From: Ciona savignyi
Lineage: Eukaryota > Chordata > Ascidiacea > Phlebobranchia > Cionidae
Length of the DNA stretch: 64,000 nucleotides
Reading direction: 5' to 3'
Assembly (NCBI GenBank): GCA_000149265.1
Contig: CH003098.1
Span: 277,279-341,278 of the forward strand
Positions 1 through 15,700 of this stretch are shown in pieces. The notes under the pieces were generated by a model, which was not told where the DNA came from, ran no database searches, and saw only the letters and a program-made list of their open reading frames with translations. Positions within the stretch are counted from its first letter, which is position 1, and each line of letters opens with the position of its first letter. Position numbers and translations under genes: made by a program.

Positions 1-752
1 CCAACTACTTTGAAGATGATTTATTACAATACTAATTATCAAACAAACCACGCGTTTGACATTTATTTTTGGGTTTTCATGCATTCAATCCTCTATTTAT
101 ATAAGGTTTCATGAACATTTCTTTGGCAGCAAGCTGAATATAGTATTAACCTTACTCAAACGGTGATCACATAGGTCAAATTTAAATACATTATATGCAA
201 CTTACATGTGACTGCACTCATCCATGTACCATGATTTGAAGTATAATATGCTAATTATGGCTCTAGATTATTATTAACAATTACGAGTTTGCCGTGTAGC
301 ATCACCGCATAATTTTAGCAACGATTCCACACTGTAATAAACAACCAAGTAAACTACACACATTGTATCTTAATTCTTTGAAGTGACTGTTTGAGACATG
401 TTGGTAATTCAAATATAAGATAGTTAGGACTGAATTATTTATCCCTTGTGTTTGTGTGTTTTTCCGCGACATTTGCTAACTTTCGTTTTAGCAGCACTAT
501 GCATGTGATTGACAGTGGTGATTAAATCCTTTATTAAATCGCAAGTATAAGTAACTTGGATATTAAATTAAAGAATACCCCTTTATTTCTAATATAAAGT
601 ATTTTTCAACTGCAAATAGTATATTATTAATAGATACTATTAATCTGGTTTTCATGCATGTTAATTAGAGTAAAATATGGTTGCTTATTATAGATATTTT
701 TTTAAATCGCTGACAAGTAGTATACCAAAATAAGTCTTTTTTGTTATTTCAG
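1..752. other. Intron of the UBR3-like gene (or upstream sequence)
   Basis: AT-rich sequence with no exon that I can join to the first visible coding exon at 753. That exon starts with a 2-nt partial codon after a TTGTTATTTCAG acceptor, so an upstream exon must lie left of the window. No repeat family was recognised here. Confidence 0.7.
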
Positions 753-3700
753 GTTCACCAATAAGAACCCATGTCACGCAACTTTTATTAAACGAAAAAC
801 TCTACCAGGAGTTGATGCTATGTAAAGGTTATAAATCAGTTGAAAACACTGACTCTTCAACGCATAAGTTCCACAAAATCAGCATTTCATGGTTTTTACA
901 TTCTTTGAAGGTTGGTATATCTTTAGATACATCATATGTTTTTAAGTTATTCAGACCATTATGTGGAACATTATTTTAAGAATATTGTAATTTGCACAGG
1001 TGTCTTATGCTAATATTAAGCTATTAAATTTTTAGGATAAATTTTCAGCCCGGTAAATATGTAAAGGATTTAACTATTTTAAAATAAAAACAAACCAGTT
1101 TTTATAAATTATTTTTTCCAATAAAGTGCAATACAAAGTACAGTAATTCATGTTGAAAAAACTGAATCTGGTTTAAGTATTAAAAATGACCTCACTGGCC
1201 AGATTTAGATTTGTAATCCATTCATTCCTAATTTGTATATTACTTTATAATCAATATACACAGTTAAACTTTTACATTTAATATAGCATTAGTATAGCCA
1301 TATGATTTATTATTTTACTTAATGCGCACTTTAACTAAAAATCTAAGCTTGATCCATGCAGTTGACATTCTCTTTTTGAAATTGTTGTATCAAATCAACC
1401 ATACACACTTAAGATCATGTATATAATATATATTTAACTCTTCATTAGGTTTCGCTTAGTCTAAAAGTGACTCTGTGATTTAATATAGTTACACTTAGTC
1501 TGGAATGACTATAGTAACACTTAGTCTAAAGGTTACTCTGTGAGTTACCACCACTACCAAGGCTGATTTGCCATCTTATACTCACACGACTTATACCAAC
1601 GTAACCAAACCTTCCAGTGCGTCAAGCAGCCAGTGATACCCCCTGATATCCCGGACAAGGGCCAGTTTCAACGAAGTGAGGAATACAAGAATTACCTCGA
1701 TGAAATAACTTTCTGGATTGTAAGGTGTGCACATAACTCGGGCTGTTGAATATGCTTTTATTTGAATTAGAAATTGTTTAAAAAAATTCGCTTAAGAATT
1801 ATGGCTAGTGACGAGATATTACCAGTTGAAATCAATTTAGATGTGTTTAAAATGTACTGTCAGTCTTAAAAATGCTGTACTTTAATTTCCACCAATTCTT
1901 CCTATTTTTAACATCTTTCGGGTGCTAAAGCTACATTCTTTTTAAGCGAACATTTCAGGTCTTTACGTGTAAACCCGCCTATTCCAATATTATATATGCC
2001 GTCTTATTACTTGTGTGTCTGCCAGATATGAGTTTCCTGAATCAGTGATCCTGGTCATCCTTAACCTCCTGCCGGATCCGGACATGAAAAGGGAGTTTTC
2101 CAAGGCGTTCACTCGTCACTACTCCAGAATTGCCACGTCTCTTTCAAACTCCGCTAAAGTTGATCAACTGTCAACAAGGTTGGTTTTTTAATGATGTGTT
2201 TTTTTTTGGATTTTGGGCAAGGCACTCAACGGACATTTCCTGAACCAAGCAGATTAATGGGTTCTACTTAACGAACATCTGAATCATACACAACACACTG
2301 CAATGGCTTTGGTAACCCAACGTTGAGCTCAAGGATTTCTGACAATTGTCCGTGTGTTAACATTTTTTATCACGGGGATAAAAATAAATATCATATCTTA
2401 TCCCTATTTTGTTCCTGTGTTATGGTATATTGTTGTTTCGTTATTACCCTGATAGATCGGTAAAGTCATATTTATTCACTGATTTTGTTTAACTTGCACT
2501 TATGGACCCATTGCAAAAGCTGTTGCAGTGTGTTGTGTATTATTGACCCGTCACTATGGATTTAGTTTAACCCATTAAGTCCACTAGGTTTAGTCGATGT
2601 CCATTAATTGCTGTGCCCAAGGTCACAACCAACCAGCTAGCTACCAAGGTCATACAGACTGTCTATAACCTTTTGACTGATAAGCGACACACTAACCTAA
2701 TAAGCAAATCAGAGTGATAATATCAATTGTTTAATTTACATTTTTACTGTGGTTTTTACTTGGTTATAAACCTATGTCAATATATATATCAATATATTAA
2801 TAAAAACAACAATGTACAGTTGCGATAGGAATCAAAAATCTTTTTTACTATTTTTATAACATTCGTTGTGGTTGTAAAATTCCAAGAGAAAGTTGTTCTA
2901 AATCAGTATAACACGGACACAAATATCTTTAATACCTGTATAAATGATAGTACTAAAGCAACAGTGAGAATACCTCACAAAAATTGTGATTTTACAATAT
3001 AATATGTCACTTACATAAACATCTTTAAACAAAGTTACCGGTATACATTCTCTGTGAATTATGTTAGAATTTTAAATTAAAGTTTTGTGATTCCCGTGAC
3101 TAAAAATGTATAATTAAAATAGTTATTTTTTAACATTCATAAGCCAGGATTAAACAGTGTGTTAATGTAAGAGTTACATCCTTATTATGTAATATTTAAA
3201 TAGTAGGTTCAAGCCCATTATACACAACTGCACCATCGGTGCTATTTACGAATATATATTTGCCAACGTCGTTCTATTTACAGATCAAAGTGATAATGTT
3301 CATCTTTTATGCAACATTGCACTTTAAACCACAATAACCACAACCATTCAACTACACAGGGTTGTTCACATATCGGTTCAGCTGTTCAGTAATGATGACC
3401 TGGCCTACATGCTGGCAGTTGAAGAGCACTTACTCCAGGTATATTAATCAATGAATCTCAATCTACCTTTGCAGTGCTTTCCTAGTCTATAATTACAATT
3501 TTAATGTGTTTGCGTAGGCTACCAGTTTGCATTTCATATTTTGGTGCATGTTGTTTTGATGCTGCTATTTTATTGATTTAAAACACCAGATTACACTACA
3601 CTTCATAATGCACAACTAGAAAACCAGTATGTGGAAGTGAAAATCACCACAGCATCTTTTTAAAACGAGAAATATATATTTCAAACAAATGGATTTCTTC

Positions 3701-6700
3701 AGTCTTATTTGAATAGAATCACTAGCCAGTTGTAGCTTTATGCAATTAATTAGGGATTATTTACACCACTGATCAGTGATCACAGATCACATTTTTAGTT
3801 TAAAACTCATACACCGACTTATTTATTTTTTAAATGCATTTAACCACAGATGTTTAAAAGCAACACTGCACTGTTACCCAAAAGTCTTGACCGACCATAA
3901 CCCTATACCGCATGCATCAAAATTTTCCCTCTATTTTCAGATATTCGTTGTCTCCACGTTCAACATCATAGACCCGAGTCTGCAGGCGTCGAACACAACT
4001 GACAAAGATTTCCACCAGTGCGTTTCCACTGCCGGTTCAGACCTGCGAACCAACGCCTACTGGCCCATAGTCAGCGACTTTGTCAATGTATTAAGCCATC
4101 CCAGAGTTGCTAGAATGTTCCTGGCTGATTATGATTTGGTCAGGTATATTACAGACTAGGTCTTGCAGAAACTTTATTCCCTGTTTTGATGTATACAATA
4201 CTGAGTAAGAATTTTCCCTTGCACTATTTTTGAAATCTTTTGGCATTTTTAATAACAGCTGATGTTGTTTAATTAAACCCATTGGCATGTCTTCATTATA
4301 TTCAACAAAAAAAACAAATAACTTTGTTTAGCATAAGATAACTGACAAATGCCGGTGTGATAACAGCCCTTGTAATTTCTATATAAGAATAATGGTGCTA
4401 AACTCTATACTTCTGTCTACTGTCCAAACAGTTCTATTAATTCCAAAAACAGTCTGTTTTACTGCAAATTTTATGCAATTCAACCAAATTTACCATGTAT
4501 TTTCTTGCCAGCTCCTGGGTGCAGCAGTTAACCTGTTTCAGTGGAATGGACTTAATTCGGCGTGAGATTGGCACCCACATAGAGTACGAGCCAACCAATG
4601 CTCTTATTGCTTTTTACACCGAACGTGAAGCATGCGCGTCACCTCTCTGGTCAATGCTTGACGTTTTACAGGTTGCAACATATTTATGTCAAATAATACG
4701 GGGTCTTTCTCTAAAAATATTAATCTGGGGTTATTCTTACAGTATAGTATCGTGACCACCAACGAAATGGGTAAATTGCAATATCATTAGCTTTTGTCAG
4801 TGACTTAAAGTGGATAGAAAAAGAGCTCCAGCAGATTGGTTTAACATGAACGAGTTTCCAAAAATCGACCAACTGATATGAGTTTAACATATTTTGGTTA
4901 AACAACAGTAGGGCTTCTGGCAGTTGACTGATTTTTGATGACATGATAGAATATATCTTATTTTTGTACTGTTTTAGTTCTCCGCTTGGTTCAGGCGATG
5001 TCCGCAAAGTGACTTTGATCAAGGACGCAACCTTCTAGCCAGCACCTGGTTTGGACCTGACAACCTTTCGACTAAAAAAATCGACAATTTTACCGGCTTT
5101 GCAGCTAATCTAAGTGTATATGTCTGCATTCATAGAGATACATATATACTATGTGGCTACTACAAGTTGATGAGTATGCAGCACAAGTATACATATATAT
5201 TACCTGTTGTTGAAGGACCCAAAAGTATTCCACTTTTAAATTACTTTTCATGGACGAGAGTTTTTTCCACACAACAGCACACTGACACAGCTGACCTCAG
5301 TATTAACGTGATTCGTATTTTGCTTGATGCGATGACTGAATTCTTCGATGCCCTCGGGTTTGATGGGAATCCACCTTTACCCCATGATCAGATCAGCTTC
5401 CATTACCCCCTCCACCGTTACCTTGCCCATTTCCTCTGCAACGCTATTAAATCTCAGGGTAAGTGTGTTTTCCTCTACTTTTCAGAGGTATGCTTTTTGA
5501 ACAGTAAATTCCTGGCACATTACAAATTCACAATACCAAAAAAGTTATATTAGTCCAGGCTAATGTTTTAACTTTGTCAAAATGCTGATATTAGTTACCG
5601 GTATCAGATTAGAATTTTATTTTTAAATGTCAATATATATTTTATTCTTTCGATATAAGTAGGAAAGGACAAACTGAAATATGGAGTTATTCAATCAGAC
5701 ACAATTTGAAACACAGTTATAGCCTTGTTGCGCGGTAGACTTTAATCAGATTACTGGTACATGGAAATTTATTGTATAAGTCTCTACCACTGCAAAGAGT
5801 TTGCTTAAGCTTTCATTTTTATGCCAATATCACTGATCAGTTGAATAAAATAAAAGGAGGCATATAGAGAAGTACAGGGACAGGGTGTTGATGCACACTA
5901 AAGTAAGAGTTAAGATGTAAGGGTTTGTGTTAGGAGTTAGTTCTGGGTTTGAGATTAGAGTTAAATCCCTACTTAGAGTTAGTTTTCTTTATTCTCAGTG
6001 ATCTTAGTAACTTTCTATTTTAAGTGTGGTATTCAGTTGAAAATTGTACAAAAACACCATCTTTGGTTTAAAAAATTTTTTACATATCAACGTGTTGTAC
6101 TGTGTTCACGAGCAGCCAATTTTTTATTTATTTGTTAAATTCCTTTTTTTCAGCTTTGGAAATTAAGGACATTGGCATTGAACATGAAGAAGTAATAAAG
6201 CTGATGGCACACCCATTGCAGGTATGTATTAGCATAAAGTAAGTGGAACCTGCCCTAAAAGATTTCCCACCGGTTGTCGTTGGCATATGTGTAAAGTTGT
6301 GGGTCATTCCAATTCCTAGCCCTCGCACACTCACAATAAACCACTAGAATTCTTCAATGTTGAAGCAATATTACCTTGCTCAATGACACATAGAAATAGC
6401 CTTTAAAATATAGAGACCCTCTCTTCAAAACAAGTCTAGATGCTATATTCTGAACAGACATGCTGAGCAGACATAAGTGACGAAATAACATTGACATTAT
6501 CTATTAATAGGTAATCACCACTATGCACGAGGTGCAGGTCGGAATGTGGGTTCGTAACGGCTTGTACATCTCAACACAAGCTCTCGCTTACAAACAATAC
6601 TTCTTTTGCACATTTTTCTTGGATGCTGACCTATACCTTTTACAGGTAAGCATTTTTTTGCTTTGGGAAAGTTTAAAATGCAGTAAAAGTCGCTGCGATA

Positions 6701-9700
6701 TGGTAACTGTTTTTAAGATGTGTAATAAGAGAAAACTATAACTTCTCTAAAACACAAGAAGAAAAGGTGGCACAAAATAACTGCAGGGTGCAAAAATCGG
6801 CATGAATGGGATCATTAGAAACAGTTCTTATTTACCTCCCTTCCCACAGTTCTGTGCATCCATAATATCCCCGGACTTGTTTGTGGCGTCGATATTTGAG
6901 CGATGCAGAGTGACTGGATGCTTGACGATGTCCGATTCCATCCCATCCTCCAGTGATGGGGGTCCGACGGAAGAGCGTGCTCCGAAGATGTTGGAAGGAG
7001 CTTTCAACATCCTCCTTTCGGTACTTGGGATCCGGATTCACTTAGGTCAGAGGAAACTTTTTTTATTAAAAAAATTTTGACATTTTAAAAAAAAAGTTTT
7101 TGACATGATTTGTTTGACAGGCTAAGAATTTTTTATTAAAAGGTTTTGACATTTTTTTGTAATATTTTTTTGGCAAACTGTGTTTGTCAGACATGGCCAT
7201 CTTGTTATTAATTTTAGCATTTATACCAACAAAACTTCATGTGACCAATCATGTGTTTTTTAACATTTAAAAATTTACCAATTATGTATTCTTTTAAACT
7301 TTTTTAAGTTTACCAAACATGTCTTTTTTAGCTTTTTTAAATATTCTTAATAACGAATAAATGAACAACCAACATTGAAAATTTGTTACAGGTATACCGG
7401 ATGAAGAAGTAATAAGATCAGAAACCGTCGTTCTCCTGACCTCGCAAGCTTGCACGTACAGCACCTTGTCCGACCACATACCTCAGTGTCATGAGTCTCA
7501 CTCCGGTCTGAAGTCTCGCCACTATACCGCTCTCTTGGCCCAATCGCTGGACAAATACGCGGTCAAGAAAGAAGGTAATTTTATCACCGCTCTTTTTTGA
7601 TTGACAGAAGGGAAATTTCAATAAAAAAGGGAAAAAAAGCGAAAAAAGGAACAGAGTTATTGATAGTGTATAACTATAGGCATTTTGATTTGAAGAAGAA
7701 CCAATTCTAGCTCATATCTACAAAAAAAATGCAGTCTAACAACTGCACTGATCTCCGGTCTAACGTGCGCCGATACCAAAAAACTATAGGGGATTCCCCA
7801 TTTTGACTCGTCCATATAGAGGTCTTGAATAGTACCGTGATATCTCTGCCAAAAGGTGAAGTGATTGTGATTTTTACTATTACAAAATATTTGATCAGGA
7901 AATGCAATGGACCAAACCACCTACCTACTCAACAAATCGTCGTGGAGTCATTACGATCCAGTTTTCACTGAGCACCGTACTTTGTACAAGAAAGTTGTCC
8001 AACAGGTAAGCATCCTGTCTCCCATGAGTGAATGCAAAATTAATCTTAGCATTTTTGTGTGTGCACTTCCACTTATATGTGTGTTGAAAAGGAACATATT
8101 TTTCGAATTTGAGACGTTTTAAAGCCAAATTAAATATGGTTTTAGAGCTTACTTAATGTAGTGATGTGACTAGCAAAAAATTGTATTGTATGCACAAAAA
8201 ACAAAAATATATGTTCCTATTTTTCTAATTTGGTTAAGATGGAGTAAACTGTCAATGTAATACTTGTTCTATGCCAGTCTTCAGTTTTCAGTGCAACTCA
8301 TTACAGGCTCACACCAACTATTTCAACAATCTTCGCGACACCGGTCAAATCCCACAACAGGGGATCACTGAAGCCACCTTGTGGCCACCCTACCAACGTA
8401 TGTTGTTGATAATCATATCTATTGCAACAGATAGTCATATTGGAAGAAATAGTCATCATGATAATCATAACTATTGAAAGAAATATCCAGTAACTATTGG
8501 AACAGACAGCTCCCAGGCGCTGGAGTAACTTGCCTTTTGTGGCCTTCATTCCTGGCACTAACGTGGACCCACCCTCATACTATTGTATTGAAATCTTAGA
8601 AAATATAATATTAATTATAAATGCATGTTTTTGTTAAGTGTAATATTTTTTTGCCTGTTTATATAAAAGAAAATTATTATTCTTTTTGCCTGTATGTAGA
8701 AAAAACACCTGCAAAAATGCATGTATATTATTTTTGTATTGGTTCCTATCAATTTTTGTATAAAATAAATTAATACTTGTATAAAATAAATTAATAAGGT
8801 AAACTAAGGTAATAAAAAACCTCTGCTACTACTCCACGATTTGTATAACGGAAGTCTTGTACTTACCAGCTCTCACCGAATTGCCTCCAAGTTACAGTGG
8901 CCTCACCCGGTTACTACACTGCCGCACAACACACGCTTTCATCTATGTCATTTTGTTCAAGGCATTACACAATCACAGTGCTGTCTCGGAAACCGTAAGC
9001 ATGCAAGCAACTTTAGACATATGTTTACTTGCTTGAAGCTGTGAATATAACCAAACTGTGATAACGGTTAATTGAATGGAAATAGCACTTAACTAGACAA
9101 CCATTCCTTGGCAATTTTTCTTATCACATTAAATTTATGGTTTACTAAAATCACTTAATCTCAAAATATCTTAATCTTGATAATTGAATATTGCTTTGCA
9201 TACAAGAGCAATAAAAACTAACAGACAATGGTAGAATTTAAGTCTGAATAAGTATTTCACAGTAGCTGATGTTGTTTTGTAGGATCTAAGATCAAATTGG
9301 TTTCTTTATTGTTTTGGTGTTTAACTGACAATAAATCGCTCAAAAAGTATCGTTAAGAAATGGTAAGCGCACTAGCGCAGTCCTACCTAATCATACCGGT
9401 ATCAGTTATCATGCGTTCAGTTAATACAACCGTTTTATTTGTCAGCATATCCCCAGTAGTTTTATCCCCATGTGTCTGCAGACTCTTGCCATGACTCTGC
9501 ATTTAGTTGAAGCCGCGCTCAGTTTGAAACACAAAGTTACACCAGAAACTCATGGTAAGGACGGAAATACAATTTCTACATTGTTGTTATTTTATTTTAC
9601 TTATTTTTTTTATTTTTTTTCGAATCTTGTTTCTGAAATGGTCAACCCTAATGATATGCTGCTTATCTATACAGCTTAAAATTTAAGTATTTTCAACCAA

Positions 9701-12700
9701 CACAACAGGACCGAGTTCACCGGACATGAAACGCAGCAAAGTGGAGGAATCGTGGTACAAGTTGTTCCATTCGTGGTTCGAGTCCGAAGACATGCTCGTC
9801 AACATCATGAAAACAATTGACTTCGTGCAAGCTCCAACTTTCTCTTCTGATGTTGTTGCCATGGAAGTGTCCGAAGGTGTGATTTGCACAAACTGCTTGT
9901 GTAATTATCCCTTTGTATTCCTTACTCACTTGAAAAGGGTCTCAGAGCTATGTTCCACACTTTTACAAAAGGTCTTGTATAGATCTCAATGAATAAACAA
10001 GTATTATGTCCATAGGAAAAGTTCTTAATATTAACTAGTTTTGAACTACACTCAAGGAAAGAGTCTTCGTCATATTGTGTGTATAATATATATTTAAAAA
10101 AACTGTTTAAAATATCAGACTATCTTTCCAGCGTCCTTTACACTGCTGCGTTGTTATTGTTAGAGCATATCATGATTGTAATTATTATGATTTTTCACAT
10201 TTTATTTCATGCTTTATTTAAAGCCTGGTGTATTCATTAGTAATTAATAAACTTTAATGTCGTTTCAGAAGGAAACCCAACTGACAATCCAAATAATTCG
10301 AGAAAAACGAAGCAGAAAGCAAGTTTAATTCACACTGGGGTGAGTAGTTTTTCCTTAACTTTAAAACATAATAGGGTATGGGATCAGTTGTTTATCGCAT
10401 GTTTATCGCAGCTATTGCAGTGTGTTGTGGCTGATTTAGACGTTCCTTTAATTTTGTAGAACCCATCAACCACTTGTTTTAAGCAATGTCTTCTAAGCGC
10501 TTTTCCCATGGACACCAATGACTAGTTTGCGACCAGTTCGAACCTGCAACCTTTAAGCTGAATGCACTAATCCACCATGCTTTTCAATTGGACAATGAAT
10601 GGATTTTTAAAATGCTTTTACCAATAATGAAGGCTTTGACTATATTCCATTTAGATCAAGTGGATAACACTTCATAACGTTGTGTCTGAGTCACATGTCC
10701 TTGCTTTTAATAGGAGAGTATCCTGTCCATGCTGGTCAAGCTTCACGATAAGTTCCACGGCAGCACTGGTAGTTTTAAACTCGACGAGACGAAACTTCAC
10801 GCTCGACAGCGCGCACCAGTAGTGCCGTCAACCCCTACAAATGTCATATCCAACGTATTGCACGTTGCCGCATCGAAAACCAATGAGCTTCGTTTGGTAA
10901 GCTGTTTGTTTCAAGTTTTTCGGTTGTGAATCTGTGAAGGCATACAACCGACAACAACCACTAACACATTGGTAGAGTTAAAGCTGTTCTTAATGTAATT
11001 CCAAATGTTGCATTAATGATAATTTAAAAGTGTTTTTGATGTTGCGGTAATAATAACGAATAACTCAAAATTACATATTATATTTACACATTCAAAATCA
11101 CTTGGAGACTAATAGACATGATAACCTACTAATTAAAAAAAAGTACGGACTCCAAAAATATTACAAATAAAAAGTTGACTGTCTTCAGATTATCGAGGTG
11201 ATCGCGAAGAGCTTATCCCCCAGAACTGCTCCCGAGAGCAGTCCGGATGCAGCAGGATCGAGTGCGGATGCTGAGAAGATGAATAGGAGGAGACAAGCCA
11301 AGGAAGCAAGGATGAGGATGATGATGCAACTAGAAATCAAGCAGAAGCAGTTCATGGGTGAGATTTTTGGAGGGAAAGTTGTGACCGTAGCCGCAAACCA
11401 ATCGTTTTGCCGGGGTACAAATGTCTGTCTATCAGCCAAAGGGTTGCAGATTCGAAACTGCTTCTTAGCTAGTCAGCTGTGTCCTTGGACAAGGCACTTA
11501 ACAGAAATTGCCTAACTCAAGTAAAATCTTGGGTTCTAACTGATTGAAGGAATGTTTGAATAATACACAACACTCTGTAACAACTCCAGTTTCCCTCCGA
11601 ACATTGTGAGTCATACTTGTCCACATATGCTCTTGTATCACATATATATATATATATACAGGAATGCAATGACACCATATTAATATTGACCATGTCATTT
11701 CGCCATTGGTATAACTGTTTCATTTTGGAAAAGGTGACTTAAAGCATGCAGTGATTTAATTTTTTCCTCAATGATTAATAGTTGTAGGGGCGTAGGACAG
11801 ACTGAATTGTTCATTTGTTCAGTTATTGACGTTTTAAAATAACTATAGTTTTACCAACTTTCTCTTCTCAAATTATTGTTCTATTGTAGATTGGAGAATA
11901 TTAATATTAAAGTATCTTCTAAATGTTTTAGAAGATAATAAAAATTAAATAAACTAAATATCCAGCAATCTTACCTACTCATAGGAAAAGTAAAATTTAA
12001 CGTCATTTTCTCAGAAAACGTTGACATGACTGACCTCGACTCTCCTAACGAGAAAATAAACTCTTCGAATGAGAGTAACGATGCCCCATTCAACACTTCC
12101 CCCCTTGCTGACGAAAGCGACCCACCAGCTAAGTACGAATGTGTAATTTGCGGTGCCGTGGAAACTGAGCTAGCATCCCCGTCCATCATCGGGACTCCGA
12201 ACCGCGAACAGAAGCTCATGGGAGTCATCTGTCTGGCCCAACCAACCACAGTACTTGGTATGTGGTCAAGTGTTAAGTAAGAGTAGAGTTGCACTGTAGG
12301 AAGCAAATACGTTGAACCGAGTCTAAAGAATTTTTAGATTAAAAATTTAAGTCTAAACAATTTTTAGATTAAAAATTTGAGTCTAAAAAATTTTTAGATT
12401 GAAAATTTAAGTCTAAAAAAATTTTAGATTGAAAATTTAAGTCTAAAAAATTTTTAGATTGAAAATTTAAGTTTAAAAAATGTTTAGATTGAAAATTTAA
12501 GTCTAAAAAATTTTTAGATTGAAAATTTAAGTCTAAAAAATTTTTAGATTGAAAATTTAAGTCTAAAAAATTTTTAGATTGAAAATTTAAGTCTAAAAAA
12601 TTTTTAGATTGAAAATTTGTTAACAATTTTCAGATCTTCAAAAAATTATTAGATTGAATTCGTAGTCGATACCTGCTTATCAGTTGCCCCAAAAAAATTT

Positions 12701-15700
12701 GTAGACAAGTAGGTGTAATTTACAAAGTCCGAATAAGGCAACCACACTTCTAGTGTGTAGTTGGATAGCACCAGAGTCTTTGGATATTACAGAATTGATT
12801 AATTTCGCGTTTTAGAAGAATGTATTTTGCCTATAGACGGCATGATCCTGGTGTGGTTTCCAGTGGTCCGTACAATTCACAACAGACATAGTATTACTAT
12901 AACTCAGCTATAACCTTAAATACACTAGCAGCATAATGATTAGTTCAGACTCTTTCCGATAAAATGACAAAAACCTATTCTCCAGGCCACCGAAGTGACA
13001 CCCCAAGTCGAATGTCACCCTTCAATCCGGGAAGTCCCCCAATATCAACCCCGCACAAGAGCTCATACCGATATTTTGTGGACAAACGTAACAGCTGGTT
13101 AAGATTGAGCTCATACAAGCATATAGTGGAAGGTGTGTACATAGTCATAAACATAGTTTTCTCTTTAAATTGTGTTGGAAAATTACGCCAAGAATCCAGT
13201 CCCATTTTTCTTCGGGATGCTTTAACCACAGTGTTAAGGCTTGTTGCCCAGTCAAGGTATATCCATGTTGTACAATGGTTTTCAACCAATATATTTACTT
13301 TCCTTCCCAAAATTTTTGTCTGTTCTGCAAAACACATGTAGCTATTGTTTTGTCCCAGTGGAATTCAGCAGGTTAAAGATTTCGACCTGTTGAATCTACT
13401 GACAGTATATAAACTCTCTTAGTAATACATGGGTTACATTATTCTCATGACTGATCTTTTTACTGGTCGTAAAGGAAGTCAAATATGAAAAGTCAGTTAG
13501 AGCACACTGCTGTGCCGCAAGACAATGCTAAATAATAAAAATTTTTAAACACAGATTTTATCAAATAAAAAGTATTTTAGTTTTTGCAAATTTAAATATT
13601 ATGGCTATCGGACACTGCGTTAAAAATACCAAATTTATATAGCTTGTCAGAAGACTTTCCATTGTACAATTTTTACTGCACATTGCAGTTAAGTAAGTTT
13701 CTAAATGTGCCTTGAGTGAAAATCGGTTGCGGGGCACTGTGTTAGAGTCTGCCTTTTAGTATGTCTGCCTTTTTCTTTTTACAAGTGATCATTCCTTGAC
13801 ATTATTTTAATCTACCAACATGCCAATAAAGTGGACAGGGGATTACAATCCGATAAAAGTACCTTGGACTGGTCATTGGGTTAAAGTCTCTATTCAGCGT
13901 GTGTATTTAAACATGGGTTTTATGTTTACATGGAACAATTCATATATTTTTAATTCCAATGTAAAAAAAGCCGCATTCAATCCACAATGGCGGAAATATT
14001 TCAAACAGACACAATGGTAGACCACGCGGTCGGCACGCACATATCGACGTGTGGACACCACGTGCACTTCGCGTGCCACAAGGTCTACATCGAGTCGGTG
14101 TCGCCACCCGAGATGCTGTCGACCGGCCGGGACAGCAAGCACGGCTTCCAGTGCCCGATGTGCCGCCAGATGTCCAACCTCATCCTCCCATGCAACGTGA
14201 GGTATCGAAGGACTGGAGACGCAAGGTGAGAGAACATCACTTTTAATGCCGTTTTCGCTAAAAGTTAAAGAATCATGGAAACGCTTTAAACTAATTCCTA
14301 AAAACGCTACTATGGAACAAATTTTCTGTAGTTTTGTTTAAAAAAGGATCAAATTTTCTTTTTTAAACAAATAAAAACTAATACTGCATCAGGTTTCATC
14401 TATTTTATTTTTATAAAGTGCTATAAAAATATTTTATAAAAAAAATATTTTATTTTATAAAAATCTTTGGTCACTTTTGAAAAATGTACCTTATTCAAAT
14501 TTTGTATCTTTGTTGCAGAAGTGAACTTCCCTCTGACATCAATATACTGAATGCGTGTTCCGAAACTGCAGCCAATATTACCTCGATTAGCCGGTCATGC
14601 GACGGGATATTCCCGTTCCACTCGGCACTGGATTTGTTGCGAGTGGTTCGGGTAAACCTCGAGCAAAACCTGCTGCAGCTGGGAAATACCCTACTTGCCC
14701 CCCAAGCCCCCATCTCTTCCTCACCCCGTGCAACAGCGTCACAAATTTCAAGAAAACTTCCGATAGGTGAAAGAGAAATAATCGTTGCTAGATTTAATTT
14801 GTGTTTGCCGTATATGCTTATTCAGTATCACACTTATTCGCAAGGGATAAGATCTTTATGGGAAAATGCAACCCATAGGCAATCGTCAGATTACCTCGCG
14901 CCTACTGTTGGATTACCGGAGGTATTGAAGTGTGTTGTGTATAACATAACCTTAATTTGTTAAAAAAAAGTACAACCTCCATAGTTATGGCAAGAAAATA
15001 TTTCGGCCGCATAGTTTTGTGGGCTACAGTGCCAGCCTTTAACCAAAAAGTGTTGAATCGGAACCAGCTTGTTTGGTTGATTGCTTAGCCAATCCACTTA
15101 GCGGGTATCGCATAAACCTGGTGAATTAATAGGTTGTTGTTAAATAAAAAGCAGTAACAACTAACAACATCTCAATTATATACAATACACTGCAATATCT
15201 CTGATAGCCTGACAGTGCGCACGAGGGAATCTGACATTCGTTTACATTTCTAAAATATCTTTCCTTTTCTCAACAGGCCCGTTGTTTTACTTGTTCCAAC
15301 GAATCAACATCGGATTGTTGGAGTCAAACAGCGACAAATCAATCCAGGAGCTGATTGACAACGTTATGTTGTTGAATCCCAGCAAAAGGACGAAGCGAGA
15401 TATCCCATTGTTGTTGCACGATCCTGTGTCGCTTCTTCTGAAAGTGTGATTTTGTCTTTTATCAATTCAGAGATCTATGCTATACGAGTCTTTTTAACTT
15501 TTATCAATATTTTTTTACTTTTAAAATTATATTTTTGCTTAATTCATCAAGTAACTTTTTTGTTAACTGCCTTTTTACTTAATTTAACTTAGGTTACTCT
15601 TCTAATATCCCTAAATTTAACCTAGGTTACTCTTCTAATTTTGTATGTAGTTTTGTTGAATTTATGTTTTTTTGTGGGACAAAACAAAATTCAACAATCC

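Noticed and set aside
12369-12626. 85-codon frame with a repeating 10-residue motif
   Set aside because: Direct consequence of the 30-bp tandem repeat in an intron.
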